Shown here: positions 25,080 through 36,389 of the stretch, piece by piece
How the letters are laid out: each line of letters begins with the position of its first letter
How positions within the stretch are numbered: the first letter of the stretch is position 1
Assembly: GCA_013368315.1 (NCBI GenBank)
Contig: JAACJM010000114.1
Location: 186,001 to 250,000, forward strand
DNA length: 64,000 nucleotides
Reading direction: 5' to 3'
From: Tetrapyrgos nigripes
Lineage: Eukaryota; Basidiomycota; Agaricomycetes; Agaricales; Campanellaceae
Notes under the pieces: model-generated
The model's input: only the letters and a program-made list of their open reading frames with translations
Databases searched by the model: none
Told to the model about the DNA's origin: nothing
Made by a program: the position numbers and the translations under genes

Positions 25080-25766
25080 TTACTCGAGGCTGTAGGGAAC
25101 GAACATACATAAGGACTCCTGGGCATAAGAAGAAGAATCCAATCACTGACCTGGCGATTGCTTCAACCTCAACGAGCACATCTTTGGGGAGGCGTGCAAC
25201 TTCTACCGCAGACCGAGCAGGCTTGTGCGAACCAAAGGCTTTCTCATAGATTACATTGACAACCCCAAAGTCATTCATATCCTTCAGAAAGACCTAAACA
25301 CATTATTTAGCTCATCAGCTCATGCTGGATCATTGACAATCTGATCAACGCACCGTGCACTTGACGACTTTGCCCATCTCCGAGCCTCCTGCTTGCACGA
25401 CCGCAGCCAAGTTCTTCAGAGCCTGAGTTGCTTGGGCTTCAATGCCTTTCGCTATATCACCGCTCGCAGGGTCCAAGGGGATGCACCCTGAGCAAAAAAG
25501 AAGATTTCCAGCTTTTATGGCTTGAGAGTAAGGTCCAATTGCAGCAGGTGCATCTGAAAGAGGTCGGCATCAGATGAGGTTTATCGACAATTGATTTCTG
25601 ATCCTCAACTGGAAGTCGATACGGTGGTCAGAGACGGGTGAATGGTAATAGAAGACATCGTTCTAGCAAAGTAAGGCCGAGATTGCAACCCACGAACAAG
25701 GGATTTTTGAGCAGCTAAAATATTTGGAGCGGCCCTCGCCGCGGCGGGTCGGATTAGAGCGATCAT
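25080..25766 (-). CDS. RidA / YjgF-family 2-iminobutanoate deaminase
   Basis: Reactive-intermediate deaminase that hydrolyses enamine/imine products of PLP enzymes; yeast has a mitochondrial (Mmf1) and a cytosolic (Hmf1) form. Four exons close in phase: 25766-25610, 25553-25354, 25293-25151 and a 10-nt last exon 25089-25080, giving 169 residues. Family blocks are [56 protein letters not shown] and the active-site Arg region [24 protein letters not shown]. The first ATG (25766) gives a 36-residue leader rich in Ala and Arg with few acids, like a mitochondrial presequence. A second ATG (25658) begins exactly at the conserved cytosolic start. The exon-1 donor is GTTGAG. Confidence 0.92.
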
Positions 25767-26987
25767 GAAGCAATTGCGTGACCAATGGTTTACGCGTCCC
25801 TCTCGTATACCATGTCTCACCCGTCCCTGTTTCCTCATTGAATCAGAGAATCTACTCGTAATCTCGATGATTCTCGTCTATTGCTAGTCTCTCCCCCGGG
25901 CCAAGGGTTCGCCGGGCTCATCTCACTGAGCCACTCGCGATGATACCATGCTGCAAACGATTCTATGATGTAGATTTCCGTGTCTGTTCTAGCTCGGAGT
26001 TCTTATCGTTGCACTTTCAACTTTGGAATAGCTCGTGCCGATCTGGAACCTCGCGACAGCCCGCGACTCAACGCTTCTTAGAAATTTTACAGTCGGAACC
26101 TTCAACTAGACCGTATGTCCGGTCCCGATACCCGATTCAAGCGACCTTTCCCCAGCGTGTTCCAGGTGATTCCCTGTGTTTTCCCACATTTTTTTGAGGC
26201 TTCGGTTGTAATTGTCTCCCAAGAGACTTATATGTGCTACGAGCTACCAGACCGTTTCCAGCACCCTCATGGAGACATTAATTACTGATCCAGTCCCGCT
26301 TCTTTCGACTTGCAAGCAATGTGTACTTGTTGCCGCTGGCTTTAATCTTGGACTACCGAGCCCCGCGTTGTACATACTGAGATATGTTGTACCACATCGA
26401 GAATTCTAACGTCACTAAGTATCCCAAGCTACTTTTACCCTGACAGGTCTAACGGAACGCGGAATACTTATTATTCAAATGTCTCCCTGGGCTCCACCGC
26501 CGGCTGTTTTCATTTTGAAGGAGCGCTCAGGCCCCGAGGCACCTACAAGATCGCTTCAGGACTCGTATTTTTGCGGGAAATGACTGAGCAGGCCTACATA
26601 CGACGTGTAAATACCAGTTTTGTTAAGCCGCGAGTCGGTTGAACGGCCAGCTTGTACCTTGCCCGAAAGTTTGTAACAGAATTGCTCGGCGAAAATACAC
26701 GTTCATCTGCCCCTTCCGGCTATATGTTCCTTGTGAGGTTCGAGAAAAATGTCGTCCAGACGACCCGCTCAATGAGGACCCATCACGTGGATCAGCGGGA
26801 GGAAGATCTGAAGAACTTAAGCCCTTCGTGTAACTTAGATCTCTTCAGCTTCATTACCTTGTTCAGGGCCCGCAGAAACCAACTGGTCTTTCCATCCTCC
26901 CATAATCAACTTCAAGCCTATCTCTTCTTTTGATACTTTGTTCACCCCTTGCTAAACCTACTCCCCTCTCGTCATCGACTTCACGCA
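25767..26987. other. Divergent promoter region between RidA and the G-alpha gene
   Basis: About 1.2 kb with no gene I can support. The last 100 bases before the G-alpha ATG are pyrimidine-rich (CTTCAAGC, CCCCTTGC, CTCCCCTCTC), typical of fungal core promoters and leaders. Confidence 0.5.
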
Positions 26988-29310
26988 ATGGAGATGCCAG
27001 CCAGCCCGCAATATCTCCCGAATCGCCGACGGTTCTCGGATCCCTTCCATGAATTCCTCTATCCAGAGAATGAGTCGCTGGAGGACAAAGCTGCCAGACT
27101 CAAGAGGGAGGCTGATGCCAAGAAGAGAAGTGACGAGATTGACGAAATGATTAGGCAAGACAGGATAGAGCGTAAAAAGTCAAAAGCCGAAGTCAGTGTT
27201 CTGCTCTTGGGACAATCGGAGTCTGGCAAAAGTACCACTTTAAAACGTGAGTGGGTTTGCTTTTTACTGAAGCTTCCGTTATTACGAAGGCTCTGTGCTG
27301 TCTCAGGTCCAGAAGAGGTATGTGCACTGTCCTTGTGGCCTTTTGCTGACGCTTACTGTTCCTCCCCCCAGTCTGGACCGCGTTGTCTGTGTCTGCCGCT
27401 GTCTCACACTGTCTAACGTATTCATTTTTTCCCCAGAATTTCAATTGCTACACTCGCCTTCCGCATTTCATGCCGAACGTATTGCTTGGAGAGCAGTCAT
27501 TTATTTAAATTTGGTCAAGTCGATTAGAAGGCGAGACCATCTTTCGGCCCTTCTCAGATGTTTCCTAATCCTATTTTGACAGAATACTCGATGCTCTGTC
27601 GCCGGAGGCAGACCTCGAAGACCACGACGATGAGTCATTGGAAACGGCCACCGTGATTATCACATCGAATGGCCTACCGCCATCCGCGATATCCGAGACC
27701 AAGATTCCCAATTACGAAGACTACCGCCGACGATTAGAACCTCTCGCCGATCTTGAAGAGCGATTAACGCGGCTGCTCTCTTGTCCTGAGGAGGATGAGG
27801 CTGTCCGTCTCCCTGCCAAATCTGCAACCAATGGCATCAGCGGTGAAATCACGATGACCGATGCTATCTCAGTCGCACCGAATGGTCGACCCACTCCAAC
27901 CATTATCATTCCCAGCACAAATTATTCCCAATCAATGCCCGTAACACCCAATGGGTCAGGTTCCTCTTCCCCGATCGGATCAGGGACTTCAAGGACTAAA
28001 GAAGTTGCTATCCACACCTCCACCAATTGGAAGAAGACTTTCTCATTGACCAGGTCTAAAAGCCCGAAGAGTGCGCATTCAGGGGAGATTGAAGGGTGGT
28101 GGGAAGATCCTTACGATCCTGTTCACGCTCTAAATGCGTGTGCGCCTGCGATGCTAGAGCTTTGGAAAGACCCTCTTGTTAAGAAAAGGCTACGGGAAAA
28201 GAGACTGAGGTTGGAAGAGAGTGCTGGTTTGTAAGTTGTTTCTACAAGCTTCATAGACGTTCTAATTTTGATGTTGACAATTTTTAGCTATCTGGACGAG
28301 ATATCTCGTATCACTGCTAAAAAATTTATCCCGACCGATGGTGAGAGCTACCTTACCTTGGGCTGAAAAGTGATTAATTCTGGCCGTAACAGCCGACATC
28401 CTCAAGGCAAGACTGAAAACTATCGGCGTGGTTGAGCACACATTCATTATTCCTTCTGGCAACAACAAAGGCGTGAAGTGGAAAATTTACGACGTTGGTG
28501 GTGCGAGGAACCAGCGTCATGCTTGGGCACCATATTTTGAGGATGGTACGTGCTATTGCATCCGAGCGCGCCAAGATACTCATTTTTCTTTCCTTTTCTG
28601 CAGTCAACGCTATCATTTTCCTCGCTCCGATCTCGGCGTTCGACCAGGTGCTTACGGAAGTACGAGAATGGTCGGATATACTGTTGTGATTAGCCTGCTG
28701 ACGATGGCTTCTACAGGACCCGCAAGTCAACAGATTAGAAGATTCTTTACTTCTTTGGAAGTCGGTAGCTTCCAACAAGCTACTGGGTAATGTGAATATC
28801 GTTCTCTTTTTGAACAAATGCGATCTTCTGCAGGCAGGTCCCAAGTATTATCCTTTCCGGGTGCAATATCCTAATTACTCGTGCTTTTGTGCAGGCCAAA
28901 TTGGATGCAGGTGTCCGCCTGAACGAGCACATGGTGTCCTATGGGGACAGGCCGAATGATTATGATTCTGTCTCAAAATGTACGCACTGCCCGTTTTTCA
29001 GACACTCTATCTGACTTTTCGTTCGTAGATTTCAAGAACAAATTCGCAGCCATACATCATTCTGTGACTCCAAATAAAGAACGGGAGCTGTACAGTGAGT
29101 TTCTTTACTATGGGGATACAGCCTTTTTCAGCAGTTCTTGCATCTGTAGCACATCTAACTTCAGTCACGGATACGCGCAGAACGGCAACTATTATTTGTG
29201 ACGGTGAGTTGCTATTCGTACAGGTACAGCAGTCACTCTCTGACGTTAATTGACTGTTAGTGAGGGATATCATTATCAAAGACAACCTCCGAAACCTCAG
29301 ACTTGTATGA
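26988..29310 (+). CDS. Atypical heterotrimeric G-protein alpha subunit with Q-to-A in switch II
   Basis: GTP-binding alpha subunit, 544 residues versus about 355 in the canonical family. Eleven exons close in phase: 26988-27246, 27437-27530, 27583-28230, 28288-28340, 28393-28545, 28604-28659, 28717-28833, 28895-28979, 29029-29094, 29150-29203 and 29261-29310. G1 is GQSESGKST (residues 75-83). Switch I keeps Arg358 and Thr361 (ARLKTIG). G3 is DVGGA, where the catalytic Gln is Ala389 (codon GCG, 28503-28505). G4 is NKCD (454-457). G5 is TSVTDT rather than TCATDT. There is no MGxxxS myristoylation signal at the N terminus, which is instead an 85-residue charged helix. A roughly 150-residue Ser/Thr/Pro-rich insert sits in the helical domain (about residues 117-270). 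Two introns have GC donors (27531 and 28834). It is probably a slow- or non-hydrolysing, unlipidated G-alpha. Confidence 0.92.
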
Positions 29311-30788
29311 ACGTATACGAATCTGTTACACATCCACCGCTACTGAAGCGATATTTTTCTCGGACTATGGTTCTTCATTCTGCCTTTCGGTTCTGGACTG
29401 TTTGGCTCCCTTCGGACTCTTCTTTCTTTTCCATCTACCGTTATCCTCTGCTTCGCATTGCTTGCTTAACACCTTGGTTGGTTTTTCGTTTGTTAATCCC
29501 GTTACACCTTTATCCAATACCAGGATCTTCCTTTTTCCTTTTCGATTTTAGGTTTCTATGATACTCTATATACGTGCTATTTTCATACTGGTCCAGGCCA
29601 ATGCATACCGCTGTTGTGGTTCTCTTCGTTGCGGATCAACATTACTACGACTAGCATTCCCGCATATAGATCATAGCTGAGAGCGCTAAGATGGTGCCCC
29701 GAGACGCTCAATTCTTCGACGTCCTTCGCTTTTGAATCTGAACACTTCACCTCACCATGAGGATATCGTACGTACCTCAAGTAAGAGCTTACAGCTTTAC
29801 TTTTTTTGAACACCCCTCCCATTACAACTGTGATGTATTGATGGCTGATCATGAGAGCCCTTACCTATATACTTCTAATATCAAAAAAGATCTGACGCTT
29901 CTTCGAGGCTTCCTTGCTGGTCGTGCACAATGGCCAAGCATATGTATTATGAACCTGAGCGAGCGAGCGAGACATTTGAGAGTCCTTATCTGCGGCCAGT
30001 CTGAGTCTCGCAGGCGGCAGCAGACGGGTTTCAGCACGTGAAGGATTTACGGCTGTCCCGAACCATTCTCGCTGTCGACAATGAGCGCTTGAGCCCCTCC
30101 CTGTCTGCCTCAGATCTGCTATCAGTCAAGCATTATAATACTTCGAAGCTTCTATGTCTCTACTAATGGCAACGTTTGCCTGTTGGTATCAGCACAAGTA
30201 TGAGTATCACGTCTGATCACCGTTTTTAGTGATGAAGCTTGTGGAATAAATGTTGACTTCCCTGCAACCAACACGCTAGGACGCTACAGCCCGACGATTG
30301 TCCGCTTGTCTGCGAAGTGATTCCCATGTCCGGTATCTTGGGTGAGAATCATAGATCCTTCCCTTTCTCTACCACTTGCGTGGAAAGTCTCCCTCTCCTT
30401 TCCAATCCCTCTCCCTTCGTTCCTTCTTTTCTCTTTGGTTTTCTTCGCTTTTTTTTCATTTATTTCTCTCTTCAGCAAGCCCCGTCCTGGCGACGAAATA
30501 CTCCGTCTTTGAGTGAGTATTGAAAGCCCCACCCAAGTCAATTGATCTCAATGTCCGTCTCCGCTAGGCGCCGTCTTCTTATTCATCCCGAGTCTGACCC
30601 TGCGATACATCAAACAGCCACTCGCCAACCTATCTAAGGAGGCGTCGGAATTCTTAGAGAAGAATTGGAGAAGGACATCTCTCTCGTTTGCGAGCAGTGA
30701 CGAAGCAGACGAAACTGAAGGGAGTTTCTGTTTCATCATCAAGCGATGTCAAATCATCAAAGAAATGTCAGAATGGGAACTCCTTTAA
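29311..30788. other. Intergenic / 5' leader of the mucin-like gene
   Basis: About 1.5 kb without a convincing gene. From about 30380 the + strand is strongly pyrimidine-rich, as in a core promoter and leader, and one or more leader introns are possible. Short open frames here lack family features. Confidence 0.45.
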
Positions 30789-33700
30789 ATGGAAGCACCG
30801 GTATGAACTCAGTTGTCCCGTTGGCTTTTAACACGAACTGACGCAAGCTCTCGGTTTTACCCCTCAGATACCCTTTCCTCTGACATGTCAAGTCGTAATA
30901 TCGTTGCCCGTCGTGGCAGCGACAGCGCAGTGCGTGTCTAGCCATTGTGGACATAAAATGCCTCCTCACGTCTCATTTAGGGTCCGACCGCTCCTGCAAA
31001 CAATTCAAACAGCGAGTCTTCAAATAGTAGTTCGTCATCTGGGAACCAAGTGAGTCTGTAGCGTTCTTTGGCGATTCCTTAGACTTATTTGATTCTTTCT
31101 ATCAGTCTTCGAGTTCTGACTCTTCAGCATCTGGCAGCGATAAGTCAGCCAGTAGCGACTCTCCTTCCTCCAGTTTTCCAGTATGTTTTCTTCTCGGTCA
31201 CAGAAAGCTCTTACTCAATGACAGACTCCTGGACAGAGCAATGCTACTGGTAAAGATGCATCTTCGTCATCAGGCACCAGCGGTGCCTCACCATCATCTC
31301 CTGATCAAGGCAATGCCAACAATACTGGAGGTTCCGGTGACTCTAAATCAAGCGCTTCTGACAGTGGGAACTCTCAAAAACCATCAATTGGAGACACTTC
31401 CGGCGTTTCGAGCTCTTCAGGGAAGGGAGGAGACAATGGTGTGAGCATCGGTCTAAATGTTCCAGGTGTTGTTGACGCATCGGTTGGCGTTGGAAGTGAT
31501 GGGATTGGTTTAGGCGTCGGTATTGGAAAAGGCAATACAGCAGGGTCACAGCCGAATAGTGGAAGTCAGTCTGGCAAAAATAGTTCAAGTGCACAGGATC
31601 CCGGTGATGGACAACAACCCGCTCCTTCAGACGGTCAATCCGGTCAGTCTGATACAGGGAAAGGTCAGGATTCTCCTTCCAACACTGCTTCATCATCTTC
31701 CGGCAATTCTCAGTCCAATCCCTCTCCTGGACAAAGCGACTCAAAACCAGATGGAAACGGCAATCAAGGATCTTCGTCTGGTGGTTCGGGCGTCGACGTC
31801 AACCTACCTGGAATTGGAGGTGTTGATGTTGGGATTGGTGGAGAATCTTCTTCGGGAAGCAAGTCTGACGATGGCAAAGATGCAGATGCTGGAAATGATG
31901 AATCTTCCCAAAATCCCCCTTCGAGCACGTCTGATAATTCAAGCAGTTCTCAATCAACCCCAACTTCTAGTCAGGGCGACCAAAAGCCGGATGGAGATGG
32001 TGATCAAGGATCTTCCGATAACTCAGGCATTGATGTTAACCTTCCTGGAGTAGGGAGCATCGGCGTTGGGATAGGCGGCGACAAGCCTGACGATGGGAAA
32101 GGTGCAGATACTAGCAACAGTGGACCTTCTCCGGGTAATGGTGGAGGTCTGGGTGTTTCGATTGGATTGGGAGATATAGGAGTTGGTGCAACTGTTGGTG
32201 CACCCGATCCCCCGACCGCCTCTCAAGGTAGTCAAGGTGGAAGTACGGGTGGTGGGAAAGGGGGACTTGGAGTCTCTGTAGGCATAGGCGACGTTGGAGC
32301 CGGTGTCACTGTTGCACCCCCTCCGCCTGTACAGACTTCACCTCCTGGGGACTCTTCAAGCAATCAAGGTGGAAATAACGGTGGTGGTAAAGGGGGTCTT
32401 GGGATCTCTGTTGGCATAGGTGATACTGGGGCAGGTATTACTATTGCTCCCCCTCCTCCTGTGCAGACTTCACCTCCCGACAATTCGCAGCAAGGCAACG
32501 GCAATGGCAATGGAGCTGCTGGCGGTAATGACCAAGGGGGTATTGGGGTTTCCGTTGGTATAGGTGGTGCTGGGGCAGGTGTTACTATTGCGCCCCCTCC
32601 TCCTGTACAGACTTCACTTCCCGACAATTCGCAAGGCAACGGCAACGGCAATGGAGCTGCCGGTGGTAAGGGCCAAGGGGGTGTTGGGATTTCCGTTGGC
32701 ATAGGTGGTGCTGGGGCAGGTGTCACTATCGCACCACCACCACCTCCCCCTTCATCAACTTCACCTCCCGACAATTCGCAAGGCAATGGGAATGGAGGCG
32801 CTGGTGGTAATGGCCAAGGGGGTATTGGGATTTCTGTTGGCATAGGTGGTGCTGGGGCAGGTGTTACTATTGCGCCCCCTCCTCCTGTCCAGACTTCACC
32901 TCCCGACAATTCGCAAGGCAACGGCAACGGCAATGGAGGCACTGGTGGTAATGGCCAAGGAGGCGTTGGGATTTCCGTTGGTATAGGCGGTTCTGGGGCA
33001 GGCGTCACTGTCGCACCACCACCACCTCCCCCTTCATCAACTTCACCTCCCGACAATTCGCAAGGCAATGGGAATGGAGGCGCTTCTGGTAATAGTCAAG
33101 GAGGTGTTGGGGTTTCCGTTGGTGTAGGTGGTTCTGGGGCAGGCGTCACTATCGCACCACCTCCCCCTTCATCAACTTCGCGTCCTGGCAATCCGCAAGG
33201 CAATAACGGTGCGGGAAGCGGTAACCAAGGCGGTAATGCTTCAAGTGGTAGTGGTGGAATTGATACATCTGTCGGAGGTGCTGCTACCGTTGCCTCAAAT
33301 CCCCCACCTATCGTTTCGTCTCCTCCAGCCCCACCTTCCAACGGTAATGCTGGCAATGGAGCTGGTGCTTCTGACGGAAGCTCGAGTGCTGGGAACGTTG
33401 AAGCTGGGAATGGAAATGGAAGTAGTGGGACTGCTGTAGTTATCAGTCAGCCCACTGCTACAGTGTCGGCCAATAATAATAGTGGTCAAGGTTCTGCAGT
33501 CGGTGGCAATGACAATGGTGCTCTCGGTAGTGATTCGCCATCGAGCGACACTGACTTCACAACGGCAACAAGTATTAGCTCCATACCGTAAGTTGCAGAA
33601 TTCCTGCTTTAATTTTTACTCTAACATTTTACTGTACAGTGTTGTGCTTGGGGCTGTAGGGAATGGTAGCCCACCACCGACAGCAGTAATCACAATAACC

Positions 33701-34677
33701 TCAAGCGCGCCAGTGATTTCAGCTGTCCCAACAACAATTTTCTCCGTTGATACAAACGGCCACACCTCAACCATCATCACTGATACGCCATCGACACTTT
33801 CGTTCTCTTCGTTCACAAGTACGATCAGCCCACCATTTAGTCCTGCTCCAACCTCCACAGCGGCTTCTCCCTCTGGGTGAGTTTTTTGTTGCTATCTATC
33901 TGAAAGCTTTCTCATTTCGTAAACAGCAGAAGTGCCTCGACTGGACCTATGATTGGTGGTATAGTTGGCGGTATCGTTCTGCTACTTCTAGCAGTCATTG
34001 GCTTGTTCGTCTATCGCCGGAGACGACAGGGACGTCATTTGTCCTTCGAAAATGCAACACCGCACTCTGGTAACTCCAGAGACCTTGAAGCCCCTCCTTC
34101 TCCACTGTTCAATCCTATGGCTATGGTTGCTTCTTCACCTCGAATGACAAACTCTAACGTTGCTAGAGTTGTACAGCCATCAACAGACCTTCCTTTCTTC
34201 GATCTGAACGATAACACTACGATAATCAAGAGGCGTGCCACATTCAAGGAAATTCCCTCAAACGAAACCCGTCTGATCGATGTCGAACCGACATCCGATT
34301 CTGGTCATTCCTTTGAGACTGCGAGAACGGACTTCAGTGTTATACCGCCCATCTCCACCGATCCTTTCGCAGATCCTTTCGCGAAGGCACCTCTCACCCC
34401 GACGTCAATGTCACCTGTCTCACCTCGCAATCCTTTCGCGACAATGCCTCCCCTACCAAGCCAGAATAACACCAACGTTCCTGTTAAATCAAACAATCCT
34501 TTCGCTGATCCTGTAGACGATCTGATCAATGCGCTGGATGCCCCTGTATCAAACACACGTCTGTCAAGAGCATCTTCCAGTGGGAATGCAGAGGTAAGCT
34601 TTTTGATCAAAATTATAGCTGCAGTTCCCATTGACCGATGGTTTCCCTTTCTGCCCCAGTTTGGATTTGCCATGTAG
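30789..34677 (+). CDS. Mucin-like single-pass membrane protein with glycine/proline repeats
   Basis: Predicted cell-surface protein of 1,168 residues. Exons: 30789-30800, 30868-30933, 30981-31049, 31106-31180, 31225-33587, 33640-33876, 33927-34593, 34660-34677; all phases close. The proposed N terminus (MEAPIPFPLTCQVVISLPVVAATAQC) resembles a signal peptide, but the 12-nt first exon is the weakest part. Then come Ser/Gly/Asn/Asp-rich sequence, diverged blocks such as VDVNLPGIGGVDVGIGG, and seven tandem units of about 42-48 residues with the core GISVGIGGAGAGVTIAPPPP. A Ser/Thr-rich stalk precedes one transmembrane helix (MIGGIVGGIVLLLLAVIGLFVY) followed by a stop-transfer RRRRQGR. The roughly 220-residue cytoplasmic tail has DPF and NPF motifs (TDPFADPFAK, RNPFAT, NNPFADP). 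It may be a wall-stress sensor or adhesion receptor by architecture; the function is unproven. Confidence 0.75.
32250..33180 (+). repeat. Seven in-frame coding tandem repeats of about 126-145 bp
   Basis: Repeats inside the mucin-like gene each encode a GVGISVGIGG core, a VTIAPPPP block, a TSPPDNSQ block and a GNGNGGAGG spacer. Units alternate between a VQTSPPDNSQ and a PPSSTSPPDNSQ version, as if amplified in pairs. More diverged copies lie upstream (31440-32200). Confidence 0.85.
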
Positions 34678-34997
34678 TCATTTGTCAGAACACTTGTATC
34701 ATCCCTGTTCCATATGCACGGGTCTGGGACCTTGAGGATTTGCAGTAATTTATTAATGAACGATTATTCGTCATTTGATACATAGCTTGGATAGTTAGTC
34801 ATGGTCCTGATGATATTTATGTAGTAGACAATGGATTGTGCATAACAGTGCTTGTATGTAGGTAGGTTACTGTATGCCTCAACATTGTGCTCGAACACTT
34901 GTAGCCAACTTCAACCCTAATATAAGGTTAGACCATAGCTACTTATTTTACGATACAGATGCTTCAAAGCCCGAAGAAACTGCAGAACTGTCTCTCC
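34678..34997. other. Convergent 3' region
   Basis: Between the stop codons of the mucin-like (+) and CE1-like (-) genes. AT-rich with no gene. It may contain the decayed 3' end of the CE1 gene, because the expected catalytic His segment is missing from the annotated frame. Confidence 0.45.
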
Positions 34998-36089
34998 TCA
35001 TGTGTACAACAGGTCAGGATCATTTTCCTTGGCTGCTGTTGCACATTGGCTGATACCGAAAACATCCGTCCATTCCTTCGTCTCCTCAATAAAATTCTGG
35101 TAGTTCAGGGTATCATCACCCGTTCCATGCCAGAGTTGCATCCTCGGGCGTCGACCAGTATATCCTGGAAAGGCTGCACGAACCTGATTCCCCCATTGCT
35201 CACCGGTCATGACCAGTGTTCCGTTAGCGCATTGGTCTGACCAAGCTCTAATTGCCCCAGTTGGCGAACGGAAGCAACCAAACGGGACTCCACTGGAAGC
35301 TGCACCTGCATTAAAGAGGTCTGTAGAAGGCTTATGGTTTATGCCAAGGACTGAGCACCTCATCAATCATTGACCTACCGGGATACGAACCAAGCATAAC
35401 CTAGTGTGTTTTTAGAGACGCAATCATCAAGAAATCTCTAGACTCACGTTGGTCATCATTGAACCTGAAGAGTGTCCCGTCACAAAGACTTTTTCCGGAT
35501 TTACATTCCAATTTTTGACAGCAAAACGAACGGCCTTTGACAACGTCAGGCTTTACTGCTACCCTATTATTCGCAGAGAAATCCTTACCGAAGCGACTCC
35601 TAGACTATCACCACCTCCGTTATGGCTCAGAGTAGCTGTTGAAGACACATCCCAGCACTTTGATCCATTATTATTGACAAGGGGTGAATCACCGAACAGC
35701 AAAATATACGACTTTTCGCTCTTCGGCCAACGCGGCGTACGCTGTACCGTTGAAGAAATCTTGCGCTGTACCGCCGCAATAGTGGAGAGCCATGATCAAG
35801 GCGGGCTTTTTGACGACGTCAGCAGGAACGTAGGCGAACATCCCGACTTCGGTGGGGTTGGAACCTGTCAGTGCCGGACTGTTAACGAAAGTGTTTTCCA
35901 CTGTCGGCTTTGCGTACCAAAGTCATTGATCTCCGTCAAGACGCTTGCAGGAGGTAGCCGAGTTTTGGAATCTAGGTACAGTCCATGAGAGGCAGCCGTC
36001 GGTATCGGAATCAGCTCACCACTAATATCTACTGCAGCCAGTGTGAGCGGAAAAGCATAAGCCAGGAGATAGACAAGTGTTGATAACAT
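34998..36089 (-). pseudogene. CE1-type acetylxylan/feruloyl esterase, frameshifted and C-terminally truncated
   Basis: Secreted carbohydrate esterase family 1 member (PHB-depolymerase-like), acting on plant cell-wall xylan in intact relatives. Exons begin at 36089 with a signal peptide (MLSTLVYLLAYAFPLTLAAV). Exon 1 ends at 35918 and exon 2 starts at 35864. Visible blocks are TEINDFGSNPTEVGMFAYVP, LIMALHYCGGTAQDFF, SKCWDVSSTATLSHNGGGDSLG, the nucleophile elbow VFVTGHSSGSMMTN, GAASSGVPFGCF and WHGTGDDTLNYQNF with the acid Asp. Two defects are seen. Near 35721 one extra base separates YAALAE from SEKSYILLFGDS. The frame ends at LLYT* before the usual GHTVP-type segment that carries the catalytic His. 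I infer a decayed gene, although the frameshift alone could be an assembly error. Confidence 0.7.
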
Positions 36090-36389
36090 GGTCAGGACCC
36101 AGGTGTTAGACAACCTTCGAAGTGCACTCGTTTTATATGCCAGCAATGCAGAAAGAGGTCATGAGATATCATCGGTAAAAGCGGTCGGAGGAAGGCCTTA
36201 AGTCTTAGATAGAACACCCATGTGCTTCGCGTTCCATGAATCAAAATAGCTGTACCTCAAGGACGCTCGGAGGCAGTAGCAGAAAAAAATAGTACATAAT
36301 GCTATTGGGCCAGATGGTGGTCTATGACAAAGAGTAGAAATTACAGGCAAGAAACGAGAATGGAGGTAAAATGAAAGAGAAAAACGCGT
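36090..36389. other. Intergenic: CE1 promoter and 3' flank of flavocytochrome b2
   Basis: About 300 bases with no recognisable gene or motif. Confidence 0.4.

Noticed and set aside
32364..33068. Long Pro-rich open frame on the - strand (234 codons)
   Set aside because: Exact antisense shadow of the GC-rich coding repeats of the mucin-like gene. It has no start context or domain of its own.
32250..33180. CRISPR-like or satellite array
   Set aside because: The repeats are in-frame coding repeats with codon-level variation and no constant short spacers.
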